The notes under the pieces: model-generated
Seen by the model: only the letters and a program-made list of their open reading frames with translations
The model's database searches: none
Told to the model about the DNA's origin: nothing
Translations under genes and position numbers: made by a program
Assembly: GCA_000231825.2 (NCBI GenBank)
Contig: JH720335.1
Coordinates: 502,210 to 566,209, forward strand
Length of the DNA stretch: 64,000 nucleotides
Reading direction: 5' to 3'
Origin: Tetrahymena elliotti 4EA
Lineage: Eukaryota > Ciliophora > Oligohymenophorea > Hymenostomatida > Tetrahymenidae
In this document: one piece after another, positions 50,392 to 63,110 of the stretch
Numbering within the stretch: position 1 is the stretch's first letter
Layout: each line of letters begins with the position of its first letter

Positions 50392-51996
50392 ATGGAATTA
50401 GAAGCTGAATATCAATTTGCCAATCCTTATGGCTTAAATAATGAGTAACATGAAAATTTTAAATACTACCCATAGCTATAGGAAATTTTAAACCCTGCCA
50501 TGGGAGACGAAATATAGATAGAGAGAGATTTCAATGAAAATTTTTTATTTGTAGATCATGACAATAATGTAAAATAGCTATTAAATTTTCCTAACTAATA
50601 GAATGTAATGGAAAATTACTTAAATCTAAATGATTTAAGAGAATCCCACTCGCTTTCTCAATCAACAATTAGTCACCAAGTAGGAGATTCTTCTATTAAT
50701 TATTTAAATCAAAGTACCACCCTAGACAAAAAAGCAATTAGCTAATCAGATTTACTCTCAAACACTGATTAAATTTCTGAGTTGTTAGGAGAAGAAATTG
50801 AAGAGCTTTAAAAATAAGAAAAGAGATGCGTTATTTTTACTGTAGATCCATGTCAAAGCAGCAGCTAAGATACAGAAAAAAATGTCTCCAAATCTAATTA
50901 AAAATACTCAGTAAAATCTATTGTTGCAGTTGATTTGACTAAAAAACCCAGTAATTTTGAGTTTCAATATGGTGAGAGACCTTATGTCGTAATAAATCCT
51001 TTGCAAGGATTTTATTTTATAACTGGTGATGTATGCATTATGAATACAGTCTTAAAAAAAGAATTTACTCGTTTTTCTGAGTTAAATTCTTTTAAGTCTC
51101 CTGTGAAAACATATAGTAATGTTTAAGTTGGCACACTTGAAGTAGATCTTAATAATAAGAGAAGTGGTATCAAAAACTTCCAGTTTATCATAAGCAAGTT
51201 GCGCTCATATTCTAGTTAAAGAAGCTACTAATACTCTTAGCTTCTTGAAAAATATTAAAAATTTGTTAATGACCTTCAAGAAAAAACAGAGATACTATAA
51301 AACGAATAAAATATGCACTTTTTTGCTAATTATCTTGATGAAAGTTATTCAAAGTTCCTTCAAAAATGTTAACAAGTTCTTGCTAAAGTAGCCTAACAAT
51401 ATACATTTTATTCATATACAATCAATAGATTGAATTTATTCAACTTTGAAATGGAAATGCGTAAATACGGTTACTCTGAAACACTACTAGCTTTACTAGG
51501 ATTGGACGTAAAGTAGGCCTAGTAATATATATGGAGAAGAGGGCTATTTGATTATGTAGATAAAGTAAATATAGAAGATATGCTTTACTAATACATCTCC
51601 TACACTATTGGAGAAGGTAAGCCTTAACCACATGAAGTAACCTTACACACATTCGATGGATTAGAAGTATTTGCAATTAATAATATAAGAATATTTATGA
51701 ACATTGATCCTAAAAATCCTTTCTTAGGCTATAATGAAGTGCTATTAATAAATATCTATGACATAAGTTAGAATATGATTAAACAAGTAATGGAACTCAG
51801 AAAGTAAAACAAGGAAAAATCATCTAAATATATTAGAGATTTAGAAGAAGATCTATCTTATTCTATGGAAGCCACTATTTTCCTTGAGAAATACTATAAA
51901 AATGCTACCTAGAATTTCTTACCGTCTGATAAAAGAGCAGGCTATAGAGTAATTAATTAATAATAATAACAATCTAATCAGTAAGAAGCTAGTTGA
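50392..51996 (+). CDS. Ciliate protein with possible PAS-like domain; paralogue of the 39.1-kb gene
   Basis: Single exon, 534 aa, beginning MELEAEYQFANPYGL. The first 150 residues are Asn/Ser/Gln-rich. A basic-polar stretch with CVIFTVDPCQSSSQ and YSVKSIVAVDL follows, then GFYFITGDVCI, which aligns with MLAGDVMV of the paralogue. A helical region and the conserved C-terminal block (KYGYSETLLALLGLD, YIWRRGLFDY, VTLHTFDGLEVFAINN, EDLSYSMEATIFLEKYY) complete it. Unlike the paralogue it has no long low-complexity tail and no intron. The two genes lie 9 kb apart on the same strand with three unrelated genes between them, so they are not a fresh tandem pair. The fold assignment is tentative. Confidence 0.75.
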
Positions 51997-52578
51997 TAGA
52001 TACTTTCAAATTTACTATACTATTAATACTATAATATATAATTGTAATAATAATGTTTATTTCACAATATTTTGCATACACATTTTATTATTTTCAAAAC
52101 TTCAAATAAATTCTCAATTTCATTTTTTTTTTACCTAAAAAAAGTAATCTATTCTAAAAAAATAAACAATTTTATTTTTTTCCTCTTTTTAAAATCCTAA
52201 TAAAAAGATTTCTTTAACATATTAATCTTGAAGAATTAAGTAAATTTGTCAATCATTTTTTAAAATAAGCTGTGTGCACAACTAGATAAAGAATTAGACA
52301 GATTTTTGTTCAAAATTGAAATTAACCAATACTTTTAATACAAATTTTGAAATGATAATATAAATAAAAATATATTATAAAACAGTTTGATAGAATTAAT
52401 CTATTACTTTATTCATTTACTAATATTTACAAAACTAAGTTAGCTAAAGTATAAAATATGTACTTTACTTGTATTTAACGTTTAAATATAACATGAATTT
52501 GCTTAAAATAATTTCTAACTTTTTTTGCTCATTATTGCTTCTTAACATCCTATTTTAAAAAAATTAAATTAAAATCTA
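51997..52578. other. Convergent intergenic stretch
   Basis: AT-rich gap between two convergent genes with no exon-like segment. Confidence 0.5.
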
Positions 52579-53973
52579 TCAAATTTGATTATTTTTTTTA
52601 TTTACATTTCCATCAAAGAAAGCAGATGAAATAAGGACAAAAGATGTGAAGAAGAAACCAATCATACAAACTATACCCAAAGGAGTCATAAGTAATTCCT
52701 TCAAAGGAGGAACAGCTCTACCTTATTCTTGTTTAACTTCTTCCTTAATTTCAATCTTATTTATTTTAAAAGAATTTTTAATTTAATGAATTAAATAAAG
52801 ATAGCAAATAAATTATTTTCAAAATCCTTATTCCTAATAAAATATATATCTTTGAAAAAGCTTAGTTCTTTATTTTTTTGATTGAGTAAATCACCCAATT
52901 TAGAAAAAATTTAGCTAAAATAAATAAAAAATTTTAGGAAAAGGTTTTAACTGTTCAAAAGTGTATCATTTTTTGTTTAATTAATGAATAAATGAATTAC
53001 ATCTTCAAAATCTTCTTCAATGTCTTAGTGATCATTACGGACTATAATTTTCTCTTACTTCTTCAACTTCTATTCTTTTAACTTATTTAATTGGTCAGCT
53101 TTCTTTCTAGATTCAATAGCATAGTTTCTTTCCCATTAAGACTTGAAGTTAGCAATATCTTCATAGTCAGTTTCTTTAAATAAATAAATAAATTTAAGAT
53201 TAGATTTTGTGTTTTGAAAGAAAATGTTGATTAAACATTTTATAAATATTTGCTTTAAAAGAGATTTTTGTTAATTTAAATTATAAATTACAATCTAAGC
53301 TTCCTCCATAAACAATTAAACCATGAATAAAGGGATTGTCATGTTATGTCTTTTCAAAAGATATGTTTAATTTTCCATCAACAATACCATTATTGCAAAC
53401 TTGATTTTTGAAGTAAATTTTTCCATTTTAGTATTTAAACTCTATATATTCATCATGAGCAACATATCTTCCAGCCTTGGCAAAAATATCAAGGTTACTA
53501 ATAACTCTAGTGTCACCTAACTTGACATGGAAAACTCTTCTTCCTGGCTTATCAAAATACATTTCGCAGAACTTCAAAATCAAAGTATATGTTTATTCAA
53601 CATCAAGAGATAATTGATAACCAAAAGTATTATAACCGTGACGTTCAGTCATATAAATAGTTGGTTCTTTGGCATACTTTATAACTAAACCCTTTAAATT
53701 CTCATCTTCGCTATAATCTACTGCATTTGTATCTTCATCATAACCTTAATCCTAAGTTTTGAATAAAATTGATTTCTTCGATTGAAGAATAAATGAAAAA
53801 TTATAAATTACTCTGGAATAAACAAATCCTTCACCTGATCTTTTTGCCATATGTGAACCAGCATTAATGGCATAAACAACCTTCTTTGCAATTAAAGGTC
53901 TTGCAGATATAACAGAAAGACTAGCTATAGCTATTAAACTGATAAAAAATAGATTTTTGTATAAACTCTTCAT
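52579..53973 (-). CDS. Malectin-like ER carbohydrate-binding membrane protein
   Basis: Four exons on the minus strand: 53973-53812, 53751-53292, 53173-53001, 52755-52579, giving 323 aa. A signal peptide (MKSLYKNLFFISLIAIASLS) is followed by a malectin domain: VVYAINAGS, YMTERHGYNTFGYQ, LILKFCEMYFDKPGRRVFHV, LDIFAKAGRYVAHDE and NPFIHGLIVYGGSLD. A charged coiled segment then leads to one C-terminal membrane span (PLGIVCMIGFFFTSFVLISS). Animal malectin binds Glc2-high-mannose N-glycans in the ER and cooperates with ribophorin I in glycoprotein quality control; the same role is inferred. Intron 1 (53811-53752, 60 nt) is a multiple of three without a stop, so retention would insert 20 residues. 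Removal fits the family alignment better. Confidence 0.9.
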
Positions 53974-55301
53974 GATTACAAAATAATTAATAAATTATTT
54001 AATATATTTATTCAATATAAAAAAAATTATTTGATAAAAAATATCTTTGTTTGGTTATTTCCAATGACAATAATTACAATTCATAAATTCTTATGGATTC
54101 ACTATTTGGTAATCATCAAATCAATCAAACATATAAACAAACATATGTTTTTTTAATTAATTAGCAATAAAATATTGTATGTTTAATACGCGTGTTTTGA
54201 AAATAATTTATTCACTCACTCTAAGTTTTTCAATCCCATTTGACTGAATTTCTAAAAAATTACTTCATTTTCAAACGATTTTACTATAATTTATGAACTA
54301 ATGTTTTATCGTTTTTTACTTCGAATGAAATGTATCATCCTTATTCTTAAATAGCTCTTTATCTAAATTTTCTACTAAAATAAATAAGGAAAATATATCT
54401 AGAAATTAGCTAGTATTATTTAATTAATCTCAACATTTGTATATTGAAATATATTTTATTTTTTTTTAATTTTGAATTCGAATTAAAATTCAGTTTAATA
54501 AAAATTGTTTATTATTGAGAAAATATTATTGATCGATCTATAATTTTCTATATTATGAAATAGAATGTGAATTTTTGATTGTTAAATTATTACTTTATGT
54601 CTTCTTTTGTTTACTATCTAAAAACTTAATTATATTTAGATAATATGTTTGAGTATATTTTATTTGTTATGCTTTGAATTTAAATTAAATAAAGTGTAAA
54701 TTGTTAAATTTTTTAAAGTTAAGAAAATTTTTATTGATTTCAAATTATAAATGAATGGAATTCAAAAAATTTTTAATTGTTAAATTTATTTTAAGAAAAT
54801 TTCTTCTTTTGTTTGCTTTCAATAAATTAAATAGATTATATTTTTGAATATTTTTTATTATTGTTTTTGGTAAAGTCTATTTTTAGATAAATCCACTCTT
54901 CGAAAAGATAATTTGGATAGTTAAATCAATATAAATTGATAAATATGAGAGGAAAATGAATGAGTTTTTTAAAGTGTGATGAAATATTTTAGAGATTTAA
55001 ATTATTAATCTACAAAACAAATGAAATCCTAAAAATAATTAACTATGAAGTGAGGTTTCAGTATTTTTTTTTTCTTTTTTTAGGATGATAAAATTTTAAA
55101 ATATGTTTGATATTCATATAAATTTTGCTGGAGTTTAAAAATTTAAAAAAAAATAAATAAGATATTATCATCAAACTTGGAATTATTCAAGAAATACATT
55201 TATTTATTTACAACTAAATATTTGTTTTAGGTTGATATAAAATAAAAAAGGTATAATAAATATTACAAGAATATTTAGTTTAAAATTCATCAAAAGTTTG
55301 A
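53974..55301. other. Divergent AT-rich intergenic stretch
   Basis: About 1.3 kb between the malectin and aspartyl-protease-like genes, which start in opposite directions. No coding segment or RNA gene is seen. Confidence 0.45.
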
Positions 55302-57866
55302 ATGAAAACAATAGCTTTCATAGTTCTTACACTGCTGTTGGCTAGCAGTACTTTTGCGTTTCTCGAAGTAGCATTATAAAGAAAGCAAAATGATTTAAAA
55401 ATAAAAGTGAGTGAAATAGCATAAAAATCAAAATAAATAAAAGCATGTCCAAATGATATTTTGAAATATAAATACAACACAACAGTTATAACTTAAATGT
55501 GTTTTCATAAAGATTTAGCATTTACAGTTGAATCTTTGATTGGAGATGTCAACTTTAATTATGAAGTAGCAGCAATTGCAATCGATCTTCATTCTCCTTT
55601 ATCTTGGCTTAAATCAACTAAATGTTCATCATGTCCTGAAAATACTCGTATTCCTACATTCAAAGAAGCATAAGTAACTTATTTATTCAAAAGAAATAAA
55701 TGAAAATTCATTAAATGAATCAATTAAATGCATTTAGTAATCATTAATTATTTAATAAATATTTAATAGAATTTGACTTGTTCTAATAGCTGCTTGTTTG
55801 AGAGCACTTAATCAAACTTTATAGTAACAAACAAATACAGATAAATGAAGCATGCATCAATTACTTCCAATAACATGTATTTATTTGGCGAGTACATCAA
55901 AAGCAAATTTTCTTTCTTGGCATATGACCCTCAAAAAAAGAAATCAATGTTTAGATATATCGAAGAATAATTGAAAAAGGATACTTTTGAAAAATATGAA
56001 GATTTAATTACATTCCCAAGCTTAAAAATGATAGCAGCATAAAAAATGATTGGTAAAATTTTAATGCACTAGTAAGTGGCATATTAATATATTATTTAAT
56101 TAAATATTTGTAGGTTATAACACTTATCCTGCTGATGGTGCAATTGGTTTAGGTTTAAATAAAATATTTTAAGGAGATACTAAGATTGAGTAAAATACAG
56201 ATATTATGGAAGCTTTAAGCAGCTCTGTTTAATAAATAGACAATAGAACTTTTGGTATTTATATCAATGAAATTGGAGAAATATTCAAAGATTATGTGCT
56301 GATTTTAGGAGGTGTTAATGATAAATATTCAAATAAAAACTAAGAAGATATCTAATATGTCAAAGTTAATCAAGATACCTCTTATTACTGGAGTCTTCCA
56401 TTATCTGAAATTACCTTCCATGCTCCTTCTGTCAAGGTGAATAACTAAGGATTAAATGAAAACTTTAATGTAATCAAACCTAAAAAATAAAATGCAATTC
56501 TATCTTTGAGCACTTCATTTATTGCTTTACCTAAAGATGAACTCAATTAACTCATTAGCATCATTAATCGTTATGGAGATTCTGATTGCAAAATTGTTGA
56601 TCTTACTTATTTTGCTATTTATTGCACCAATTTCCAGTAAAATCTTTATTATTATTTTTATTATGATTATGATAAGCAACAACATAACATATAAATATAT
56701 ATGAATACATACTTATTAACATTAAATCTTTCTTTATTTTTTATTTACTAACGATTTTGATATTAACTACAAAAGCACTGAAACTCTTCAATTAATGGAA
56801 ATTACTTTCAATTTCGAAGGTGGAGCAAAGCTTGTATTAGATTACAAATAATTGCAAAGATAATGTGGTGTTGATGATAACTACTAAAAAGATAATCGTG
56901 ATGATAATGACTGCTTACTTAATATTTAACTTTCTCCTACAGATAATATTATTCTAGGAGAACCATTTTTGAAAAAACATTATACTATTTTTGATTAAGA
57001 ATAAATGAGAGTTGGATTCTTGCCTGCTGCTGACAACACCTACTGGAGAAAGGAATTCTATTAACCTCCTAGTTTTATCAAGTAAACTTTTATTTAATTT
57101 TCAATTTCAATCAATTTTTTTATTCTAACATTCCATAAAAAATTTTATTTTAATTTTGTTGAGCAACAATTATCAAAATTCTCTCTAAGTTTTTTTGTCT
57201 TTAGTTTAATGAAATTATTATTTACATGCTTTGCCTTTAAATAGGTTTATTGTAAGTTTTAATATAAATTATTTTGTATATAAAATTAGGTATTTAATTA
57301 GAATAGTAATAGCTATTTTTGCTTTAGGTATGTGCTTTATAGTGTGTATTTCACAAGTCACTAGATTCTGTAAGTGGTTTAGAAGAAAGTGGAAAGAAGA
57401 AAATTCAGCTCACTACTCTGAAAAGGTATCATTTGCTAGACAAAGAGATGAAATTTCTTATGATGATATTGAGTTGTCTATGAGAGAATAAGCTATGAAT
57501 GAACTAAAGAAATAATAATTTGAAGATACAAACGACTTTGGTAGCACTCAATTCTAAGAAGATAATAGCTCACATATTGATATCCGTGATCATGATGAAA
57601 CTTAACGTTATAATAACAACTCTGATTTTCCTTCAATTCCTAAACCTCCTACTCAATAGGCTGATTTAATTGAAGTTGAGCAAGTTTAATCTTTTGATCA
57701 TGGATTTAACTTTGTTTAGACAAACAGCCAACCAAATAATGGCTTCAATAATAATACAAATAATAACAATGGGTTTGAATAGCATGAAGATATTTCTATC
57801 TCTTTGAATGATGGAAACCAACCTGAAGCAAACAGCAACAACAACAACAATAACAACAATTTTTGA
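55302..57866 (+). CDS. Membrane-anchored aspartyl-protease-like protein, probably inactive
   Basis: Five exons (55302-55673, 55770-56052, 56114-56636, 56776-57081, 57290-57866) sum to 687 codons. A signal peptide (MKTIAFIVLTLLLASSTFAF) precedes a pepsin-like bilobal domain. AIAIDLHSPLSWLKS occupies the place of the first active-site block (normally DTGSSNLW). ADGAIGLGLNK matches the conserved DGILGLG block, and ILGEPFLKKHYTIFD matches the ILGD-x-FL-x-x-YY-x-x-FD block. At the second active site the sequence is LSLSTSFIALP instead of DTGTSLL, so the catalytic Asp is missing. One membrane span (YLIRIVIAIFALGMCFIVCI) and a ~170-residue cytosolic Gln/Asn-rich tail follow. The topology recalls ciliate surface or vacuolar aspartyl-protease-family proteins. 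With one catalytic Asp lost and the first motif altered, a non-enzymatic role is likely. Confidence 0.8.
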
Positions 57867-58186
57867 AATTAATTATTTAAAATTAAATATTAATTTTTTT
57901 GTAAATAAAATATTTGTTTAAAATTTTGCATTAAATTAAGAAATGTTTTTTTTTAAGATTTAAAAATTAAAATAAATTTTAATCAGTTAAAAAAACACAT
58001 CAATTTCTAATTAAGTTCATTCAGCATTTTTATCAGAAAAATAGTCAATTTTTATATTATTTGTATCTTTTTTTTGAAATCTTTTGAAGGCAAAAAAAAT
58101 TTTAAAAATATAAATCAAAATTTTGCAATTATTTTTTAACTTGAAATTTATTTATTAAAATCAATCAATCAGAAATAGTAATTAAA
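57867..58186. promoter_or_regulatory. Intergenic region upstream of the CDK-like gene
   Basis: A 320-bp AT-rich gap between co-directional genes. No distinct element is recognised. Confidence 0.35.
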
Positions 58187-59495
58187 ATGGAAGTACAATC
58201 AAAGAAAAAAGTTTATAATAAAAAGTATTTGAGAATCAAAAAGATCAATGAGGGTTCTTTTGGCAAAATAATTTTCTGTGAACTTGATGATAAAAAAGGT
58301 GAATACTGTGTATTGAAGAAGTTCAAAATTTCTCAATAGAGCGTAATGATAATTAGATAATAGTATGAAAGATAAAAAAAATAACTTTTCATTTAAATAG
58401 GCAATAGATGAACATGGTATCAAGGAAATTTATTACATGAAAAAGCTTGATCATCCTAACATTGTGAAAGTAATAAGAATGAATGAATAGTTAATGAGGA
58501 ATATACTAAATAAATACTTGTATTTTAAAATAATAGTCTGATGATATTTTCAAAATTAAAAAATCCTACAATGGTTAAGATTTCTTTGAGTAACTTTATA
58601 TGCATCTTCCTTACTACTTAGAAATGTCTGAAATCCCAAGATAAAATCTATCAGCAGAAGCAATTAAAATTTTAGTCAAGCAATTAGTTGAAGCTGTTCA
58701 TTACCTTCACTCAAAGAAAATCATTCATAGAGTATTTTCTAAAATATATCAACATAAATTAATGCTTTTTTCATAAAATTAAGGATATCAAGCCCAGTAA
58801 TATTTTTTTAGATAAAAGTGGAAAACTTCTATTGGGTGATATGGGGATTTCTAGAGATTTCCCCGAAAGTAAAGACCAAGAATTAACTGGAAACACAATC
58901 ACACGTTTATATAGACCTCCAGAAATGCTCTTTGGATGCAAAAAATATGATGAATCAGTTGATTTATGGTCACTTGGATGCACAATTGCAGAGTTCTTCA
59001 TGGATCAAAAAAAATATTTCTTTTAAGGAAAAAGTGAAATAGATTAGTTATCTAAGGTTTTCGAAATTAGAGGCTCAGCAAATGTAATCTATAATAATAT
59101 TTATCTTCATATATTTAAGTTATTAATCTCAAAAAAAAATATCATAGGAATAGAACTGGCCAGGTTGCACAGAGCTTCCTTTTTATATGGACTTTGGAGA
59201 TTTACAACAAAAAGACTTGAGTTCTTTGTTACCAAAAGCACCTAAAGAATGTATAGAAATTATAGATTCCTTATTATAACTCTGTCCTCAAAGAAGAGCT
59301 AAACTTGAAGATGTAAGCAAATATATTTATAATTTTAATAAAAATAATATTAATTAAATTCATTTATTTTAGGTAATTTAGAATAAGTGGCTATAGTCAA
59401 CCGCGGAATAGGGTTTATAAGAGCTAAAATAATTTGCTGAAAGCAATATATAATTAAATATTCATAAAATTCTAAATCCTCCTGAGAGATTTTGA
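58187..59495 (+). CDS. CDK-like (CMGC) protein kinase
   Basis: Six exons (58187-58342, 58401-58469, 58537-58731, 58784-59083, 59148-59312, 59373-59495) sum to 336 codons, a bare CDK-sized kinase domain. Motifs in order: glycine loop INEGSFGKIIF, VAIK-type lysine (YCVLKKFK), a C-helix (GIKEIYYMKKLDHPNIVK), HRDIKPSNIFLD with the HRD split across an intron, DMG in place of DFG (LLLGDMGISRD), T-loop TRLYRPPEMLFG and DLWSLGCTIAEFF. The TRLYRPPE block and the missing MAPK TxY motif place it with the CDK group, with some likeness to CDK7 and CDK20. All catalytic residues are present, so it should be active. The C-helix lacks a clear PSTAIRE; KEIYYMKK stands there, so the cyclin partner cannot be guessed. 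Confidence 0.88.
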
Positions 59496-60085
59496 ATTTT
59501 TAAATACTACACTGATAGAGCTAGATGAAATATTTATATTTTTTATTTGTACTTTACCTATTGTTCAAAATATTTTCTTAAAGATGAATTAACTCATATG
59601 CTAAATTGTAAATTTAAATACACAACAATTTTAGTTATTTATTTTCGCATTATTTCTAAAATTAACTCAAAAATAACTGTATGTAAAACATTTATTTTTA
59701 ACTAAATACTCAAATTTAATATTTGATAGTCCAAATTTATTTAAAAATTATTTTAAAAAGTTTATGAAGGGGAATTTATTTTATTTTTTAGAGAAGAATA
59801 AAAAAGAGTACATAAGACAATATCAAAAAGTAAGAGTCTTTTTCTAAATAATATCATAAATGAATGATTAAATTAGCTAATAAACAAAGAGAATCTTTTA
59901 GAGTATAATTATTGAATAAACAGAAGTATTCTACGATTTGACTGTGGAACTGATCATTTATTTGTGAAGATTTTTTGTAATGATCAGATAGAGTATTAAA
60001 GATTTGTTAATTTATTTAACTAATAAATAGTTTATTTAAAATAAACATATTAAAAAAAGATAAGAATAATAAAAGTAAAATAGAA
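59496..60085. other. AT-rich non-coding stretch
   Basis: A 590-bp spacer between co-directional genes with nothing recognised. Confidence 0.45.
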
Positions 60086-60727
60086 ATGGAACTAGTTTTT
60101 CTCTAACATTTCGATGATATTAATTTCGTTCTCTCAAAGACTGGTAATAGTAGATACAACAACGCTAATGAAATCAATAATGAATAAATACAATTACTAA
60201 AAGGGATTAGGTCAAAATAGTCAGAATTATTTAATGTATAATTCTTATAAAATAATGAGAAGATTGCCTAAAACCTCAACAATGTCGGAATCAGAGCATT
60301 AACTACAGGAATTAACTTAAATATTAACTATAAGTATGTGCCATAAATAGTTCTTAGAACAGATGAAATGAAGTAGAAATATAGCAAATATTTTTGGGAA
60401 TATTAAACACTTTTTCGTGTTGCAATATTTGGATTTACTTATCTCAGCAGCAAACTTTACTACAAAATATCTTAGTGGTTTTTGAAGTATGGAGTTAGGT
60501 TTATGGATAAATTTTTAGACCTATTCATGGATAAAGATTCCAAGAATAAATAATGGGTAGCAGCCATTCTTATGTGTATATTAACACTTTAGTATTCATC
60601 AGGTTTTGCTAAATTTTTTGACGTATATTCAATTTATCAAGGCTACAAGTTATATAGTGATGATTTTTAATCAGAAATCAGAAAATTTTCAAATTCAATC
60701 AGCTATTTTGAAAAGAAAGTAGATTGA
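60086..60727 (+). CDS. Small protein with hydrophobic segments, peroxin 13-like at best
   Basis: Single exon, 213 aa, beginning MELVFLQHFDDINF. The first half is Asn/Gln-rich and polar (GIRALTTGINLNINYKYVP). The second half has moderately hydrophobic helices: TLFRVAIFGFTYLSSKLYY, an amphipathic KYGVRFMDKFLDLF, and a likely membrane span WVAAILMCILTLQYSSGFA. It ends in a short helical tail. I do not recognise the family. The organisation of a polar N-terminus followed by membrane-associated helices could suit an organelle membrane protein such as a peroxin, but no signature motif supports this. Confidence 0.6.
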
Positions 60728-61634
60728 ATAAATAAATACCATCATTTAAATTAATTCTAATTTTTAACTAAATTTTGGAGTATGTGTGATAATACTTTGG
60801 AATAAAAATATTATAAATTTATATATTTTTGTAATCAAAAATTAGAATCTTGCTCGTCTACTTAATTTATTTCTATTTCTTTTCCTTTTTATAAAAAATA
60901 TTTTTATTTTTCATCTCAGTTTATTTAAAAAGCAAATTTTCTTATAAAATTTGTATTGACTGTATCAACTACCTAAAGCATTATTACAAATATTCTTTTT
61001 TTCACTTAAAATTTGTATTTTTTTATCAATCTTATTTAACAACTGAAAATAATTTTTAGTTTTTGGATTTATAATAAAATACAAGAAATTAATTAGGTCT
61101 TTTAATTTTAAATTCTTATTTTAATTCAAAATATTTTTATATTTTACAAAATTTTATTCAAAAAAGTTAATCTAATTTTTCATATTAATAATTAATTCTT
61201 ATTTTTAACTTTATATCGAAACAAATTTGAAAAAAAAAATGATGATATAAAATATAGAATATTTTACAAATCTAACTACAGTATTTGAATTACTTTTGCG
61301 ATATAAAGTTATTTTAATTTTATCTATTTAAAGTTACTATGTTCTAATTTAACTTCTTTCTTAAGTCTTGATATTGATCTCATGTAAAATTATTAATTTT
61401 TCTTAAAACTAATCAGATCTCTGATTTTTAACTTTATTTAAATATAATTTTTAATTATAAATAATACATTTAGAATGAAATGAATGAATTATTAAACTAA
61501 ATTTTAATTTGATATTAGTTTGGCTTCCTCGATTAATTTTTATTTGTTGTTTTCATTTTATTTCAGATTTTTGTTTTTTTTCTTTCTTTTTCATATTTCT
61601 TTATTCAATATTTATTTTAAAAAATTTCTTAAAG
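60728..61634. other. AT-rich stretch leading into the second LRR array
   Basis: No coding segment. From about 61480 the sequence matches the intron part of the LRR unit (GGAATGAATAAA-like, then GATATTAGTTTGGCTT and TTTCTTTATTCAATATTTAT), so the array is cut off inside an intron at its 5' side. Confidence 0.55.
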
Positions 61635-63110
61635 TGGGGGTAATATTGGTGAAATAGATATATAAAAATTAGGATCTGAGTTAGCAAAATGCTCTAATCT
61701 CTAAACTTTGGCTCTTAACCTTGGGTAAACACAGTGTTTCGATATTAATCATGTACTTTGGAATGAATAAATTAGATTATAATTCATGAGGGGTTGACTC
61801 GCTAGCTAATTTATGTTAGTGAACTTGTTTAAGTTTGGCTTGCTCATTCATTAATTTTTATTTGTTATTTTCATTTTAATTCAGATTTTTTTTTTTTTCT
61901 TTTCATATTTCTTTATTTAATATTTTAAAGTGGGAGTCATATTTGTGATATTGATACATAAAAATTAGGATCTCAGTTAGCAAAATGCTCTAATCTCTAA
62001 ACTTTGGCTCTTAACCTTCGGTAAAAACAGTGTTTAATAAGACTTTAATTTCTGAGGGATCAATTAATTAACTATTTTATGTTGGTGAACTTGATATTAG
62101 TTTGACATACTCATTGACTAATTATTTAGTTAAAGTTTTCAAATTTTTCTCTCTTTTCTCTTATATTTATTTAAAAAAATTTTTTAAAGGTCTAAGAATA
62201 TTGATGAAATGGGTGCATAAAAATTAGGATTTGAGTTAGCCAAACGCTCTAATCTCTAAACTTTAACTCTTTACCTTCAGTAAATACAATTTTTCAATAT
62301 TTATCATGCATTTGGAATGAAAAAATAAGACTTAATTTATAAGGAACTGACTAGCTGGCTCATATATTGGCGAACTTGATAATTTGGGCTACTCATTAAT
62401 TTTTATTTACTATTTTCATTTTTAATTCAGATTTTTGTTTTTTTTCTTTATTTTAAATATTTCATTATTCAATATTCATTTAAAAAAAATAAAAGTATTA
62501 ACAATATTGGTGATTTGGGTGCATAAAAATTAGGATCTGAGTTAGTAAAATGCTCTAAAATCTAAACTTTAACTCTTAACCTAGGGTAAAAATAGTGTTT
62601 AAATATTAATCATGCGTTTTGGAATTAATAAACAGCACTTTAATTTATGAGGACCCAACTGACTGACTAATTTATGTTGGTGAACTTGATGTTAGTTTGG
62701 TTTACTTACTCATTCATGAATTTTTATTTGTTTTTTTCATTTTTAATTCAAATTTTTGTTTTTTTCTCTTACTTTTTTAAATTTCTTTCTTCAATATTTC
62801 TTTACAAAAATTTCTTAAAGCGGGGATAAAATTGGTGATATGGGTGCATCAAAATTAGGATCTGAGTTAGTAAAATGCCTTCAGTAAAAATAATTTTTCA
62901 ATATTAATCATGTATTTTGGAATGAATAAATAAGACTTTACTTTTAAACAAATTGACTAATTAACTAATATGTTGATGAACTTGATAGTTTGGTTTACTT
63001 ATTCATTAACTTTTATTTATTATTTTGGTTTTTTTTCTTTATTTTATATATTTCATTATTCAATATTCATTTTAAAAAAATAAAAGTGAGAACAATATTG
63101 GTTTATCATA
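61480..63110 (+). repeat. Tandem array of ~300-bp LRR exon-plus-intron units (5-6 copies)
   Basis: Core-to-core spacings are about 296, 259, 305 and 326 bp. Exon cores match those of the 22.7-26.6 kb array closely, and the intron segments are more like each other than like the large array. Confidence 0.85.

Noticed and set aside
53752..53973. A 73-residue secreted protein
   Set aside because: It ends at a TAG within the malectin gene's first intron. The real gene continues through three more exons.
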